Shown here piece after piece: positions 7,826-16,788 of a DNA stretch of 35,749 nucleotides. The notes under the pieces are model-generated. The model was not told the origin of the DNA and did no database searches. It saw nothing but the letters and a program-made list of their open reading frames with translations. The DNA is from Granulicella sp. Its GTDB lineage: Bacteria > Acidobacteriota > Terriglobia > Terriglobales > Acidobacteriaceae. The position numbers and the translations under genes were made by a program. The stretch's first letter is position 1; the number at the start of each line of letters is the position of its first letter. The stretch lies in assembly GCA_003132145.1 (NCBI GenBank), contig PKWU01000029.1, positions 1 through 35,749 of the forward strand, in the 5' to 3' direction.

Positions 7826-8965
7826 TTATGGCAAGTCTAATCCTGCGGTGGTTCGCGTGTTCGCGGATGCAGGCGGGCCTTCGTGATGGACGCGGGGCAG
7901 CGTGAGGACGATGATAGCGGCGGTCAGGCCAACAATGGGCAGGATGAAGAGGCTTCCCTCCGGCCCGGTGAGTCCGCCGGAGAAGATCGGGCGGCCCACG
8001 GGATGGGTGCTGAAGAGATGGCCCCGGATTATGAGGCCGCTGTCTGCAACGCCGTAGAGGAAGGACTGCGCCCAGTCCCACGCCGCGTGGAATCCGATGG
8101 CCCACCAGAGCGAGCCGGTGCGCCAGAGGCTGAGGCAGAAGACGACGGCGATGAGCGCGGCGGCGACGAGGCCGATGGGCGACTCGCCCGCGTTGGAGCG
8201 GTGGCCGAGGCCGAAGTAGAAGGAGAGCAGCAGGGCCGCGGTCCAAAAACCGAGCGCGGACTGAGTTGTCGTTCGCAAGCCGCTCGCGCGCGGAGCAGTC
8301 TGGTTGCAGCCGGATGCGCTGCACTCTGTCGCGTGCGCGGCGAAGGAACGGAGCCAGTCGTACATTCCGTTGATGCCGCGCGCGAGGGTGAACTGTAGGT
8401 AGCCACGGAAGAAGGTCTCCTCAAAGAGGCCGACCAGAAGGAAGCCGGAGAGCCAGACCGCGCCGAAGCGAAGCGCGCTGGCGCCGAAGAGCTGGCGCGC
8501 GTCGAAGACCAGCAGGCCGCAGGCGCGCAGAGTGAAGACCAGAAGCGAGAGCATCGCGACTCCCCAGGCGAGTCCGGAGAGGAAGTTGCGCAAGCGGTGC
8601 GTGCCGCCCAGTCCGAAGACGGAGGTTGGGCGGCGCTCGATCTTCGCCATCAGCCAGGTGGCGAGAGCGACCGCGATCACCCCCATGCCTTCGTATGCCA
8701 GCATCCGGCTCGGCCTGCTGAACGAGGCTGCGCCGGAGATCCACGGAAAGATCACCTTGAAGAAGGGAAATGCGCAGTAGAAGAGAAGGAGCAGGCGAAG
8801 AACATAAAAGAGGAGGATTCCCCAGCCCGCGCGCAGACCGTCGGAGCCAAAGAAAATATAGGAGAGCGTGAAGCGGCGCTGCGGCGGGGCCGGATGGGCG
8901 GTGTCGCTGACTGCGACTTCTGGTTGCTCTGGCGGACCGGATTGATCGTGCGCAGACAGATTCAT
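7826..8965 (-). CDS. CPBP family intramembrane metalloprotease
   Basis: About 379 residues with at least six hydrophobic segments; a member of the CPBP/Rce1 (abortive infection, CAAX) membrane protease family. The family motifs are visible: FEETFFRGYLQF (Glu-Glu-x3-Arg) in the middle and IGFHAAWDWAQS (His-x3-Asp/Asn type) near the end, which together form the active site in known members. The start at 8965 was chosen because AAGGTGAG lies just before it; the frame is open to 9040, but that extension (VVARRCVKRSAW) is unlike the family. Its stop lies 4 bases before the acylase start. The promoter should be in the 120-base gap shared with the divergent DHH gene. Role unknown; such proteins process prenylated or small membrane peptides. 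Confidence 0.85.
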   Translation of the reverse strand: MNLSAHDQSGPPEQPEVAVSDTAHPAPPQRRFTLSYIFFGSDGLRAGWGILLFYVLRLLLLFYCAFPFFKVIFPWISGAASFSRPSRMLAYEGMGVIAVALATWLMAKIERRPTSVFGLGGTHRLRNFLSGLAWGVAMLSLLVFTLRACGLLVFDARQLFGASALRFGAVWLSGFLLVGLFEETFFRGYLQFTLARGINGMYDWLRSFAAHATECSASGCNQTAPRASGLRTTTQSALGFWTAALLLSFYFGLGHRSNAGESPIGLVAAALIAVVFCLSLWRTGSLWWAIGFHAAWDWAQSFLYGVADSGLIIRGHLFSTHPVGRPIFSGGLTGPEGSLFILPIVGLTAAIIVLTLPRVHHEGPPASANTRTTAGLDLP

Positions 8966-9085
8966 CTCACCTTCGAGTGTATCCAACCAGGCGGATCGCT
9001 TGACACAACGGCGCGCGACGACAATCCTAGAGCTTCGCATCGCAATGGCCTATTGTCGCGCTGGAGCGCCGGCGCGGAGGCGAAG

Positions 9086-10120
9086 ATGGAGTTTTGTACG
9101 GAGGGGTTTCGCTTGAACTGCCGCGTTTTTTATCACGATCACTGCTTCGATGGCGCATGCTCGGCGTCGCTGTTCACGCGCTTTCACCGCGAGTGCATCG
9201 GGGAGGCGGAGTTCAGCTACCACGGGCTGATGCACAGCGCGGCGGGGTCGCTCGTCGATGAGTCGGCGTTCGTCGCGGGCGAGAATGCGATTGTGGACTT
9301 CAAGTACTCCTCCTCGCCCAGGGTGACTTGGTGGTTCGACCATCACCAGAGCGCGTTTCTGACGGCGGAAGACCGGCACGATTTTCTGGCGTGGCAGGCG
9401 CAGGCCAACTCGGCCAAGGTGATGGCGGTGCGCAAGCCGAGCGATGGCGGAAAGTTTTACGATCCGGCGTACATCTCCTGCACCAGCCTGATTGCGGATG
9501 TGGCGCGCGACAAGTTCGGCTTCGACACCAAGCCGCTGGCGGAGCTGATCCATTGGGCGAACATCATCGACGGAGCGAAGTACGAGAGCGCGCAATCGGC
9601 GGTGGAGATGGACGCGCCGGCGATGAAGCTGACTATGGTGATCGAAAGCTCCGGCGAGGGCTTTGTGCCACGCGTGATTCCCCTGCTGACCGAGATGAGC
9701 TTGCAGCAGGTGCTCGACCAGCCGTTCATCCAGGCCGAGCTTGCCCCGCTGATGGAGCGGCACCTGGCGGGGATCGAGCTGCTGAGGGAGCGGACGACGC
9801 TCACGCGCGGTGTGGTTACATTCGACATTACGGACAAGTTGACCGAGGGATACAGCAAGTTCATCCCGTACTATCTGCACCCGGCGGCGGTGTACAACGT
9901 GGGGCTTAGCCGGTCGAGCTTCCGGACGAAGGTCGCGGTGGGAACCAGTCCGTGGACAAAGCTTCCGGCCGCGAAGCTGGCGAACATTGCGGAGATCTGC
10001 GAGCGATATGGCGGCGGCGGACACGCGAGAGTGGGCGCGGTGAGCTTCTCACCGGACAAGGTGGACGACGCAAGGAAGGCCGCGGTGGAGATTGCGGCGT
10101 TGCTGCGGGCGCGGGGGTAG
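9086..10120 (+). CDS. DHH-family phosphoesterase
   Basis: 344 residues. The N-terminal DHH domain has YHDHCFDGACSA (Asp18, His19, Asp22) and WWFDHHQS (Asp85-His86-His87), which bind two manganese ions. The C-terminal DHHA1-type domain ends with GGGGHARVGAVSF, the substrate-phosphate loop. Relatives hydrolyse short oligoribonucleotides, cyclic-dinucleotide products or pAp. This one departs from classic NrnA in the DFKYS segment in place of the usual second motif and in its long middle region, so a specific substrate is not claimed. Start choice is firm: GGAGG ends 5 bases before the ATG. The frame is open far upstream to 8597, but that part overlaps the divergent CPBP gene. Likely cytosolic. 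It converges with the radical SAM gene, separated by a repeat-filled spacer. Confidence 0.85.
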   Translation: MEFCTEGFRLNCRVFYHDHCFDGACSASLFTRFHRECIGEAEFSYHGLMHSAAGSLVDESAFVAGENAIVDFKYSSSPRVTWWFDHHQSAFLTAEDRHDFLAWQAQANSAKVMAVRKPSDGGKFYDPAYISCTSLIADVARDKFGFDTKPLAELIHWANIIDGAKYESAQSAVEMDAPAMKLTMVIESSGEGFVPRVIPLLTEMSLQQVLDQPFIQAELAPLMERHLAGIELLRERTTLTRGVVTFDITDKLTEGYSKFIPYYLHPAAVYNVGLSRSSFRTKVAVGTSPWTKLPAAKLANIAEICERYGGGGHARVGAVSFSPDKVDDARKAAVEIAALLRARG

Positions 10121-10138
10121 GGCGGGGTTCGTCGACCG

Positions 10139-10240
10139 GGAGAACAGGCAACGGCAGAAGCAGATTCCTCCGCTGCTCCACCCCAGCGAGCAAAGACCGC
10201 TCGCCGGGGACCCCGGATGCGCTGCGGAATGACAAACTCA
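10139..10240. repeat. family A dispersed repeat (composite)
   Basis: Starts with GAGAACAGGCAACGGCAG, continues AAGCAGATTCCTCCGCTG, passes through a GAGCAAAGACCGCTCGCCGGGG palindromic part and ends CGCTGCGGAATGACAAAC. It fills the spacer between two convergent genes, where it may also act as a bidirectional RNA hairpin. Near-identical blocks occur at 3822-3953. Confidence 0.6.
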
Positions 10241-10259
10241 AGAGGTGCTGCGCAGAGAA

Positions 10260-11450
10260 TTAGCGGACGGCGAGGACTCGGGCTTTGGCGGGGGAGATCC
10301 AACCGTAGTCGATGTGGAAGCCCTGGGTGGCCAACTCGCGGTCGACGTAGTCTCGCTCCAGCTCGTTGACGCCGAACTGCGCGCCTGCCACCGAGGTGGT
10401 GTTGATCTGGGTGTATCCGCCGGGCTGCACATCGCCGCAGGAGTAGGTAAAGACGTCGCCGTCGAGCAGGTTGCGCAGATTCATCTCGAATGTCTCGCGG
10501 GTCTGCAGCCAGCGTCCGACCTGCGGCAGGGCGAGTTTGTAGACCATGAGGGCGGTCTCGTGCGCGCGGTCGCTGACGGTGGTCTCGAGGTGCAGTTCCC
10601 TGCCCCCGATGGGCTTGAGGCGCGCGGTTCCCATGACGAAGGGGCTGCGTCCGTATGCTTCTGCAAAGTAGCGCGCGCGGGCCACCTGCATCAGCGCGTC
10701 GTAGCGGAAGTCGGCCAGGCCGAAGAGCGCTCCAGAGGCGACTTCGAGGCCGGCGGCCAGCGCGCGGTCGTGGTTGTCCATGCGGGTGTGGAAGTCCGCC
10801 TTGCGCGGACTGGCGGAGTGCCAGCGGGCGTAGGCTTGCTCGTCGAGCGTCTCGTCCCACTGGACAATGCCGCGCAAACCGGCGTCGGCCAGCGCCTCGT
10901 AGGCGTGGCTGGAGAGGTACTCGGTGCAGAGCAGGACGCCGCCGCCCTGGAGGTTCTCGACGGCGCGGACGGCGCGGGAGACGTCGCGGACGAGCAGGTC
11001 TGTGTCGTACTCCGGGTCGGTGGCGTAGACCAGCTCGACGACGCGTGCGTCGCGCGCCAGGACGGAGGCGATCTCGCGGTCCAGCTCGGCGAGCGAGAGG
11101 CGATAGCGCGCCGTGTCCAAGCGCCGCGCGGAGAAGTTGCAGTAGGGGCAGGCATCCACGCAGTAGCTGGAGACGTAGATGGGGGAGACGTAACGAAGGC
11201 TGTTTCCGCTGGGCGCGCGCCAGAGGCGGCGAGTGTGCGCGCGGAGCAGATCGAACTGAGCGTCTGAATCGGCGCTTGCGGTTGTGCCGATCTGAAGCAA
11301 CTCAGCAAGGTCGGCGAGGCTGAGTGGTGCGGAGGACTCGCTGTGCGCCAGAATCTCTTCGACACGCTTCGGCGAGGGGCAGCGGACAGAGTCCAGCGTG
11401 GCGCGGACCTCTGCGTTCCTCTCTCGGTAGACCGAACTGAACAAACTCAT
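10260..11450 (-). CDS. thiH: ThiH/HydG-like radical SAM enzyme (probable 2-iminoacetate synthase)
   Basis: 396 residues. The radical SAM cluster motif is CVDACPYC (Cys97, Cys101, Cys104), the CxxxCxxC form with Tyr before the last Cys used by tyrosine lyases and biotin synthase. Downstream, IVQWDETLDEQAYARWH and FHTRMDNHDRALAAGLEVASGALFGL-like blocks and the C-terminal BATS-type region fit ThiH and HydG. It lacks the extra C-terminal cluster-binding segment expected of HydG, and no hydrogenase genes are nearby. ThiH cleaves tyrosine to dehydroglycine for the thiazole of thiamine. No other thi genes are in the window, so the name rests on sequence alone. It is likely cytosolic and monocistronic here. 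Confidence 0.72.
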   Translation of the reverse strand: MSLFSSVYRERNAEVRATLDSVRCPSPKRVEEILAHSESSAPLSLADLAELLQIGTTASADSDAQFDLLRAHTRRLWRAPSGNSLRYVSPIYVSSYCVDACPYCNFSARRLDTARYRLSLAELDREIASVLARDARVVELVYATDPEYDTDLLVRDVSRAVRAVENLQGGGVLLCTEYLSSHAYEALADAGLRGIVQWDETLDEQAYARWHSASPRKADFHTRMDNHDRALAAGLEVASGALFGLADFRYDALMQVARARYFAEAYGRSPFVMGTARLKPIGGRELHLETTVSDRAHETALMVYKLALPQVGRWLQTRETFEMNLRNLLDGDVFTYSCGDVQPGGYTQINTTSVAGAQFGVNELERDYVDRELATQGFHIDYGWISPAKARVLAVR

Positions 11451-11543
11451 GGCTCTATTCTTTCACGGTTGGAAGCGGAAACGAGCAGGGCCCGTGGCGA
11501 CGGCCATCGCCAGTGAATGGGGCTACTACGCCAGTGAAGCAGG

Positions 11544-12923
11544 CTACAACTTGAGCCTGGAGAGAATGGGCAGATGCAGCTTGATGATGTCGTTGCAAAT
11601 GATGAAGGCGGCGAACATCAGGATGCAGACGAAGGCGGCCTGGTAGATGTACTCCTTGGCCTGCATGGGAAGGTCGCGGCGGAAGATGCCCTCGATCAGC
11701 AGCAGGAAGATCATGCCGCCATCGAGGATGGGGAACGGCAGCAGATTGACCATGCCCAAATTGATGGAGATCATCGACATGGTGCCGATCAACGGCGTCC
11801 AGCCCGGCGCCTCCGCGGCCTCATGCACCACCTGGCCGATGCCGATGGGCCCCGAGAGGCTGCGCACAGAAACGTGGCCCACGAACATGCCCTTGACCAC
11901 GTCCTTGATCAGCATGGAGTTGACTTTGGTGAACTTCCACGAGGCAGCGATGGACTTGGCGAAGGAGAGCTTCTCCACCTTGACCGGCGGAGGGACGGGG
12001 CTGAAACCGAGGCGATAGGCCTTCGATCCGCCAGCATCGATCAGCTCCGGGGTGATGGGCATCGTCAGGGGCTGGCCGTTGCGCAACACCACCAGCACGG
12101 CGGGCGCGCCCTTCTGGTCCTGCATGTAGGCAAGCAGCGTGGAGACGGAGTGGAGAGCAAGCGCGTCGATGCGCTCAATCTGGTCGCCGGGCTGGAGTCC
12201 CGCGCGCTCCGCCGGGCTGCCGGGCATCAGCGACGAGACCTTGACTGGAGTGGGCTGCTCCTTCGCAACGAAACCAAGGACGATCAGCGATTCGGGAGAG
12301 AAGTCGTCGGGGGTTGCACCCTTGGAATCGACGAAGAAGGTTGTGTTGACGCGTTGACCATTGTGCGTATAGGAGAATGGAACCGTCTGGTTGAGGTTGA
12401 GCATGCAGTGGTTCAGCACGTCGTCCCATGTGGGGTCTTCGATATTGTCAAAACGCACGATGGTGTCGCCGGTTTGGATGCCTGTCCTGGCGGCGGGAGT
12501 TCCCTGCGAGATGTAGTCGGTGGCAGCGGAACTGGAGAGGTATTCGCCAACCTCGTTGTGCACCATGTAGACGCCGGCCATCAGGACGAAGGCGAGGACG
12601 AAGTTGGAGAACGGGCCGGCGAGGGCGATCAACATGCGCTGCCAGCGGGGATGGTTGTTCAGCTCGCCGGGATCGTTCGAGACCTCTTCGCCGGGAATCT
12701 CGCCAGCCATCTTGACGTATCCGCCCAGAGGGAGCGCGTTGATCTGGTATTCCGTGCCGCCGCGACGGATGCCGACGACGCGCTTGCCGAAGCCGATGGC
12801 GAAGGTTTCCACACGCACGCCGCAGGCCTTGGCCACGACGAAGTGGCCGAACTCATGCACCAGAACCATGAGGCCGAGGACTATGAGCAGTTCAACAACA
12901 GCGGCAAGAAAAGCGAGAGACAA
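11544..12923 (-). CDS. rseP: RIP metalloprotease RseP (site-2 protease)
   Basis: A 459-residue inner-membrane zinc protease that cuts membrane-embedded substrates such as anti-sigma factors. The first membrane segment carries LVHEFGHFVVAKACGV with His23, Glu24 and His27; the C-terminal LPFPILDGG motif supplies the Asp ligand. Two PDZ-like regions lie between (about 120-190 and 205-290, the second with GSPAERAGLQPGDQIERID). The start codon is TTG, supported by GAGG 9 bases upstream and by alignment of SLAFLAAVVELLIVLGLMVLVHEFGH with the family. It is the last gene of the cdsA - insert - dxr - rseP group, 39 bases after dxr. Confidence 0.93.
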   Translation of the reverse strand: MSLAFLAAVVELLIVLGLMVLVHEFGHFVVAKACGVRVETFAIGFGKRVVGIRRGGTEYQINALPLGGYVKMAGEIPGEEVSNDPGELNNHPRWQRMLIALAGPFSNFVLAFVLMAGVYMVHNEVGEYLSSSAATDYISQGTPAARTGIQTGDTIVRFDNIEDPTWDDVLNHCMLNLNQTVPFSYTHNGQRVNTTFFVDSKGATPDDFSPESLIVLGFVAKEQPTPVKVSSLMPGSPAERAGLQPGDQIERIDALALHSVSTLLAYMQDQKGAPAVLVVLRNGQPLTMPITPELIDAGGSKAYRLGFSPVPPPVKVEKLSFAKSIAASWKFTKVNSMLIKDVVKGMFVGHVSVRSLSGPIGIGQVVHEAAEAPGWTPLIGTMSMISINLGMVNLLPFPILDGGMIFLLLIEGIFRRDLPMQAKEYIYQAAFVCILMFAAFIICNDIIKLHLPILSRLKL

Positions 12924-12962
12924 GTGCGTTTACCTCGGAAGAAGATTGTATGGCGTGGAGAG

Positions 12963-14144
12963 CTAACGCGCGGCTTTGGCGATGACCTGGCGCGCGCAGG
13001 CCCTGGCTGCCTCGTCCGCCGCAAGCACGTCTTTAATAGACGCGGGAGCGTGGGCGGGCGTTTGCTTCAGCACCTGCTCGATTGTACGCGGGATGCCCAT
13101 GAAGGGAATTCGGCCATCGAGGAACGCGGCGACGGCGATCTCGTCGGCGGCGTTGAGGGCGATGCAGGCGGAGGGGCCGGATTCCGCGGCCTCGTAGGCC
13201 AGACGCAGGCACGGGAAGCGGGCCGGGGCGGGCTGGGCGAAGTCGAGCTGGCTGAGCGCGGCCAGATCGAAGGTGAGAGCCGGAGCTGCAAGCTGGGCGT
13301 CAACGCGCTCGGGATAAGCCAGCGCGTAAAGAATGGGCAGGCGCATGTCGGTGACGGAGATCTGCGCAAGGATGGAGCCGTCGATGAACTCGACCAGTGA
13401 GTGAACGGTGGACTGGGGATGGATCGTCACCCGGATTTTGGCGGGAGGCAGGTTGAAGAGGCGGCAGGCCTCGATGATCTCGAAGCCCTTGTTCATCATG
13501 GTGGCCGAGTCGATGGTGATGCGCCGTCCCATCACCCACGTCGGATGCTTGAGGGCCTGCGCGGGCGTGATGTGCTCGAAGTCGGCGGCGGGAGTGTTGC
13601 GGAACGGCCCGCCCGATGCCGTCAGCCAGATCTGACGGACCTCGGTGGGCTGGCCGCCGCGCAGGCACTGGTGGACGGCGTTGTGCTCGGAGTCGATGGG
13701 AAGCAGCGCGACGTTGTGCTTGCGCGCGGCGGCGAGGATGAGTTCGCCCGCCGCGACGAGGCATTCCTTATTCGCCAAGCCAATTGTTTTTCCAGCGCAA
13801 ACAGCCGCGTAGGTGGCTTCCAGCCCCGCGACGCCGACGATCGCCGAAACGACGAAGTCCACCTCGTGCAGCGTTGCAACGCGGACCGTTCCCTTGGTTC
13901 CGTGGAGCACTTCGGTGTCGTTGAGGCCGGCCTCGCGCAGACGCTTGGCGAGGGCAGAGGCGAGTTCTTCGCTGGCCAGCGAGACGACGCGCGGACGCCA
14001 GCGCACGCATTGGGCGAAGGCCACGTCGATGTTGCGCCCAGCGGCCAGCGAGACCACATCGTAACGCTCGGGGAAGGATTCGCAGATGGAGAGGGTGCTC
14101 TGGCCGATGGAGCCGGTCGAGCCGAGGATGGCAATCTTCTTCAC
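12963..14144 (-). CDS. dxr: 1-deoxy-D-xylulose 5-phosphate reductoisomerase
   Basis: The committed enzyme of the MEP isoprenoid pathway (DXP plus NADPH to MEP). KKIAILGSTGSIGQSTLSI is the NADPH site. Also present are LANKECLVAAGE, LPIDSEHNAVHQC (metal and substrate site), TASGGPFR and ATMMNKGFEIIEA, all diagnostic. The family start corresponds to VKKIAI, read from a GTG at 14144, giving 393 residues. An in-frame ATG at 14180 would add 12 residues and lies 4 bases after the stop of the preceding gene. Neither has a good ribosome site, so translational coupling from the upstream gene is possible with either. It works upstream of the polyprenyl synthase encoded at 2198-3181. Confidence 0.92.
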   Translation of the reverse strand: MKKIAILGSTGSIGQSTLSICESFPERYDVVSLAAGRNIDVAFAQCVRWRPRVVSLASEELASALAKRLREAGLNDTEVLHGTKGTVRVATLHEVDFVVSAIVGVAGLEATYAAVCAGKTIGLANKECLVAAGELILAAARKHNVALLPIDSEHNAVHQCLRGGQPTEVRQIWLTASGGPFRNTPAADFEHITPAQALKHPTWVMGRRITIDSATMMNKGFEIIEACRLFNLPPAKIRVTIHPQSTVHSLVEFIDGSILAQISVTDMRLPILYALAYPERVDAQLAAPALTFDLAALSQLDFAQPAPARFPCLRLAYEAAESGPSACIALNAADEIAVAAFLDGRIPFMGIPRTIEQVLKQTPAHAPASIKDVLAADEAARACARQVIAKAAR

Positions 14145-14183
14145 AGTTCTATTTTCGCAGATCGAGAGGGTTTGTCGCATACC

Positions 14184-15500
14184 TCATCTGGGCAACTCCG
14201 AATCTATCTCGTCGAAGAAGGTGCGGATTTGATCTTGGTCGCTGGCGCTTCCGCAAAGATTGACGCTGAGTGTGAGTTCGCTTTGGAACGAACTGATGGC
14301 GAGCTGGAAGTATGGCTTGTATTTGATGGAGCCGCACAGAAAGGCATCGCATGGGCGAAGATTGCCAAAGGAGAGCTGGGACGAATCCAGTACTCCCACG
14401 TTGGTCATGCCGAGTAGCGGGTGCGTCAGTCGCGACCGCAACAGTCGATTGGCGATTCTGTCGCCGAAGATCCGGTAGATTAAGCTGAGTTTGACGAAGG
14501 CGTTCAGGCCGAGGTTGCTGGCCTTCTTCTCATCCATGGTTGCTTTGACTCTGCGGAGCGTCTCCTCGAAGCTCTCTTGCTGTCTGTACTCAAGATGAGT
14601 GATGACTGTTGAGGCGAGGTTGGTCAGTGGCATAGGCTCGTCGATTTTCCCGAGGTAACGGCGCATATCTACCATAACGGGAATCTGCAACGTGGCTCCG
14701 GGACTGAGGCCGAGGATACGAAAAAGACAGCGGTAGTAGGCCGTTAGCACGATGTCATTCAGTGTGGCGTTGCTTGCTCGTCCGTAATCTTTGAGCGATT
14801 CGGTTCGTTCCCTCCCCAGGTTGCGCGTCAGGACAAATGATTGTTTTTCACCGCCTGAACTGAGAGGGAATTGATCGCCTCCGGTGAGGTTGTTTTCATC
14901 GCTTTGCAGGAGAAGAGATTTGAGCTTGACGCCCAGGCCGAATCGTTTGAGCACACAACGGATGCTTCTGTCCCCTTTGATTGCTGATGGCTTGTATTGC
15001 GGATCTGCAATTAATCCGGAATAGATTTGGCATAAGAGGTAGAGGTATGTTTTGAAGCCTGCCGCGTCGCACACCATGTGGTTCATCTTGAGCGCGATGG
15101 CATAGGGAGTCGAGTCGAGAAGGCAGACCCTGATCTGCGGTCCAAAGCACTCATCGACACGAGAAGCTACGAACTCCTCGAACTCCATCTCTGAATGTGT
15201 AGTGACGAAAGCTCGGCTGTATTCTTTGAGATCGAGTCTGGTCCAGCGCGGTCTTGCGCCATCAACGTAGCGGGTCCCCAGGATCGGGACGGTTTCTATC
15301 GAGATGGCGACCGCTTTGCGAAGCAGCTCGGCGTCAGGGCCAAACTCAAATCTCAGGACGCAATGGATCTGGTGATCGTTGAATCCGTTGATGGCGTATA
15401 GCCGTTGCATCTGGTCGAATACTTCGGCAGTGTAATCAAATTTAGGACTATCAGGTGCTGTACATGGGAGCCCGGCATCGTTCTCGATCAGGTTTCTCAT
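14184..15500 (-). CDS. condensation-domain-like acyltransferase
   Basis: 438 residues resembling the condensation / alcohol-acyltransferase / WS-DGAT superfamily of CoA- or carrier-dependent acyltransferases. The central His motif reads NHMVCDAAGF (Asn140-His141-x3-Asp145), a variant of HHxxxDG that keeps the catalytic His and structural Asp. The region TLNDIVLTAYYRCLFRI with VDMRRYL near residues 275-310 matches the second-lobe motif of these proteins. No adenylation, carrier or membrane domain is attached. It is less GC-rich than its neighbours and uses more AT-ending codons, so it was probably acquired. It sits between cdsA and dxr, 30 bases after the first and just before the second, on the same strand, and so is likely transcribed with them. 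Substrate unknown; a lipid or polyketide-type acyl transfer is plausible. Confidence 0.7.
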   Translation of the reverse strand: MRNLIENDAGLPCTAPDSPKFDYTAEVFDQMQRLYAINGFNDHQIHCVLRFEFGPDAELLRKAVAISIETVPILGTRYVDGARPRWTRLDLKEYSRAFVTTHSEMEFEEFVASRVDECFGPQIRVCLLDSTPYAIALKMNHMVCDAAGFKTYLYLLCQIYSGLIADPQYKPSAIKGDRSIRCVLKRFGLGVKLKSLLLQSDENNLTGGDQFPLSSGGEKQSFVLTRNLGRERTESLKDYGRASNATLNDIVLTAYYRCLFRILGLSPGATLQIPVMVDMRRYLGKIDEPMPLTNLASTVITHLEYRQQESFEETLRRVKATMDEKKASNLGLNAFVKLSLIYRIFGDRIANRLLRSRLTHPLLGMTNVGVLDSSQLSFGNLRPCDAFLCGSIKYKPYFQLAISSFQSELTLSVNLCGSASDQDQIRTFFDEIDSELPR

Positions 15501-15530
15501 TGCCGCTCAATTGTAGCAACGCCGAAATAA

Positions 15531-16376
15531 CTAGAAGCGACCGAGGCTGAAGGCGTCTTTCAGCAGCAGGACGCACCAGAGGACGGGCGCGGCGACCAGC
15601 AGCGCGTCGATGCGGTCGAGGACGCCGCCGTGGCCGGGAAGTATGGTTCCCGAGTCCTTGACGCCCGCGCCGCGCTTGATGGCCGACTCCAGCAGGTCGC
15701 CCAGTTGCGCGGCCACGTTGATGATTACCGCCAGCACAGCCGACTGCCATACCGGTTCGACGATGTGCAGGATCGTGTTGCTCTCATAGGTGGAGAGCAG
15801 ATTGCCCGCGAGCACCACGGCGAGACCAGCCAGCAGGCTTCCGCCAACCGAGGCGAAGGTTCCCTCCCAGGTCTTGTTGGGGCTGAGGCGCGAAAGCTTG
15901 TGACGGCCCCAGCGGCGGCCAACGTAGAGCGCGGCGATGTCTCCCGCCCAGACCGAGACCATCAGGAAGAGGAGGAGCGGCTTGCCGTCGTCGCGGTACC
16001 AGATCATGGGGACCAGAGTCAGCGGGTAGGCGACGTAGATCAGACCGAAGAGGCCGAGCGCGGCGTCGGCCAATACGCGCTCCAGCGGCGCACGGAAGCC
16101 CGACCACGCAAGCAGAAGAAGGGCCATCAGGCTGAGTGCGGGAAGCTCCGCCTCGTTGGGAAAGCGCGGCAGGGTGAAGAGAAAGACAAGGGCCGTGCCG
16201 AAGATCATCCACCAGACGGGGATGTGCGTTCCGCTGGTATTGGCCAGGCGCAGGTACTCGTAGGCCGCCAACTCGGCAACCGCGCATGCGACCAGCGTCA
16301 GCATCCAAAGCTGCCCGAAAAAGATGAGAGCGACAACGACGAGGATCAGAATAGATGCGGTGACGATTCGTTTCAT
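15531..16376 (-). CDS. cdsA: phosphatidate cytidylyltransferase
   Basis: Makes CDP-diacylglycerol from phosphatidic acid and CTP in the membrane. From the ATG at 16376 it is 281 residues, the usual size, beginning MKRIVTASILILVVVALIFF. About eight membrane segments follow. The family signature is complete: SAIKRGAGVKDSGTILPGHG followed by GVLDRID, with KTWEGTFAS earlier. The frame is open to 16667, but the additional residues are Arg/Ser-rich and lie in a repeat-bearing spacer, so the shorter start is preferred. It heads the cdsA - acyltransferase - dxr - rseP series. In many bacteria uppS precedes cdsA; here no uppS lies in the available upstream sequence. Confidence 0.9.
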   Translation of the reverse strand: MKRIVTASILILVVVALIFFGQLWMLTLVACAVAELAAYEYLRLANTSGTHIPVWWMIFGTALVFLFTLPRFPNEAELPALSLMALLLLAWSGFRAPLERVLADAALGLFGLIYVAYPLTLVPMIWYRDDGKPLLLFLMVSVWAGDIAALYVGRRWGRHKLSRLSPNKTWEGTFASVGGSLLAGLAVVLAGNLLSTYESNTILHIVEPVWQSAVLAVIINVAAQLGDLLESAIKRGAGVKDSGTILPGHGGVLDRIDALLVAAPVLWCVLLLKDAFSLGRF

Positions 16377-16788
16377 GCGTGAAGTTAAGCCACAAGCAGG
16401 ATACATGCTGAGGCGGCAGAGAGTCGCACGCAGGCCGTTTTCCAGGCGCCCCACGGGCCGTTTTCCAGGCGCAAGGAGCGGCGCCACAACCCCGCCCGGC
16501 AGCCGAGAGATCGGCAGCCGCGAGGCCGAGGCGACCGGACGATCGGCAGATTTAGCGCTTTGCCATGCGGATTGCGTCGCTGCGGAGGCAGAAGTTTGGT
16601 ACTGTATCTGAGTGCAGCCGATGCAGTCCGGCACGCGGAAAACCAATCTACCCGCGTTCTGCGTCATACTGTACTGGGTCGGTCAGTCGGTCAGTCGGTC
16701 AGCTAACCAGGCTGGTCAGCCAATCAGGCTGGTCAGCCAACCAGGCTGTTAGCCAACCAACCTAAGGGCCAACGTAAGGAGTGACAAA
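16377..16788. promoter_or_regulatory. divergent intergenic region with tandem-repeat leader of the cold-shock gene
   Basis: Lies between cdsA (minus) and the cold-shock gene (plus). Near 16433-16477 a GGCCGTTTTCCAGGCG block is repeated. From about 16677 to 16763 the sequence is built from tandem units: GGTCAGTC repeated three times, then three copies of a roughly 17-base unit CAGGCTGGTCAGCCAAC. The unit contains the self-complementary GGCTGGTCAGCC, so the RNA could fold in several alternative hairpins. The block ends about 12 bases before the ribosome site AAGGAG at 16776-16781. Confidence 0.5.

Noticed and set aside
16677-16765. CRISPR-like array from the tandem repeats
   Set aside because: Units are contiguous 8- and 17-base repeats without unique spacers, and no cas genes are near.
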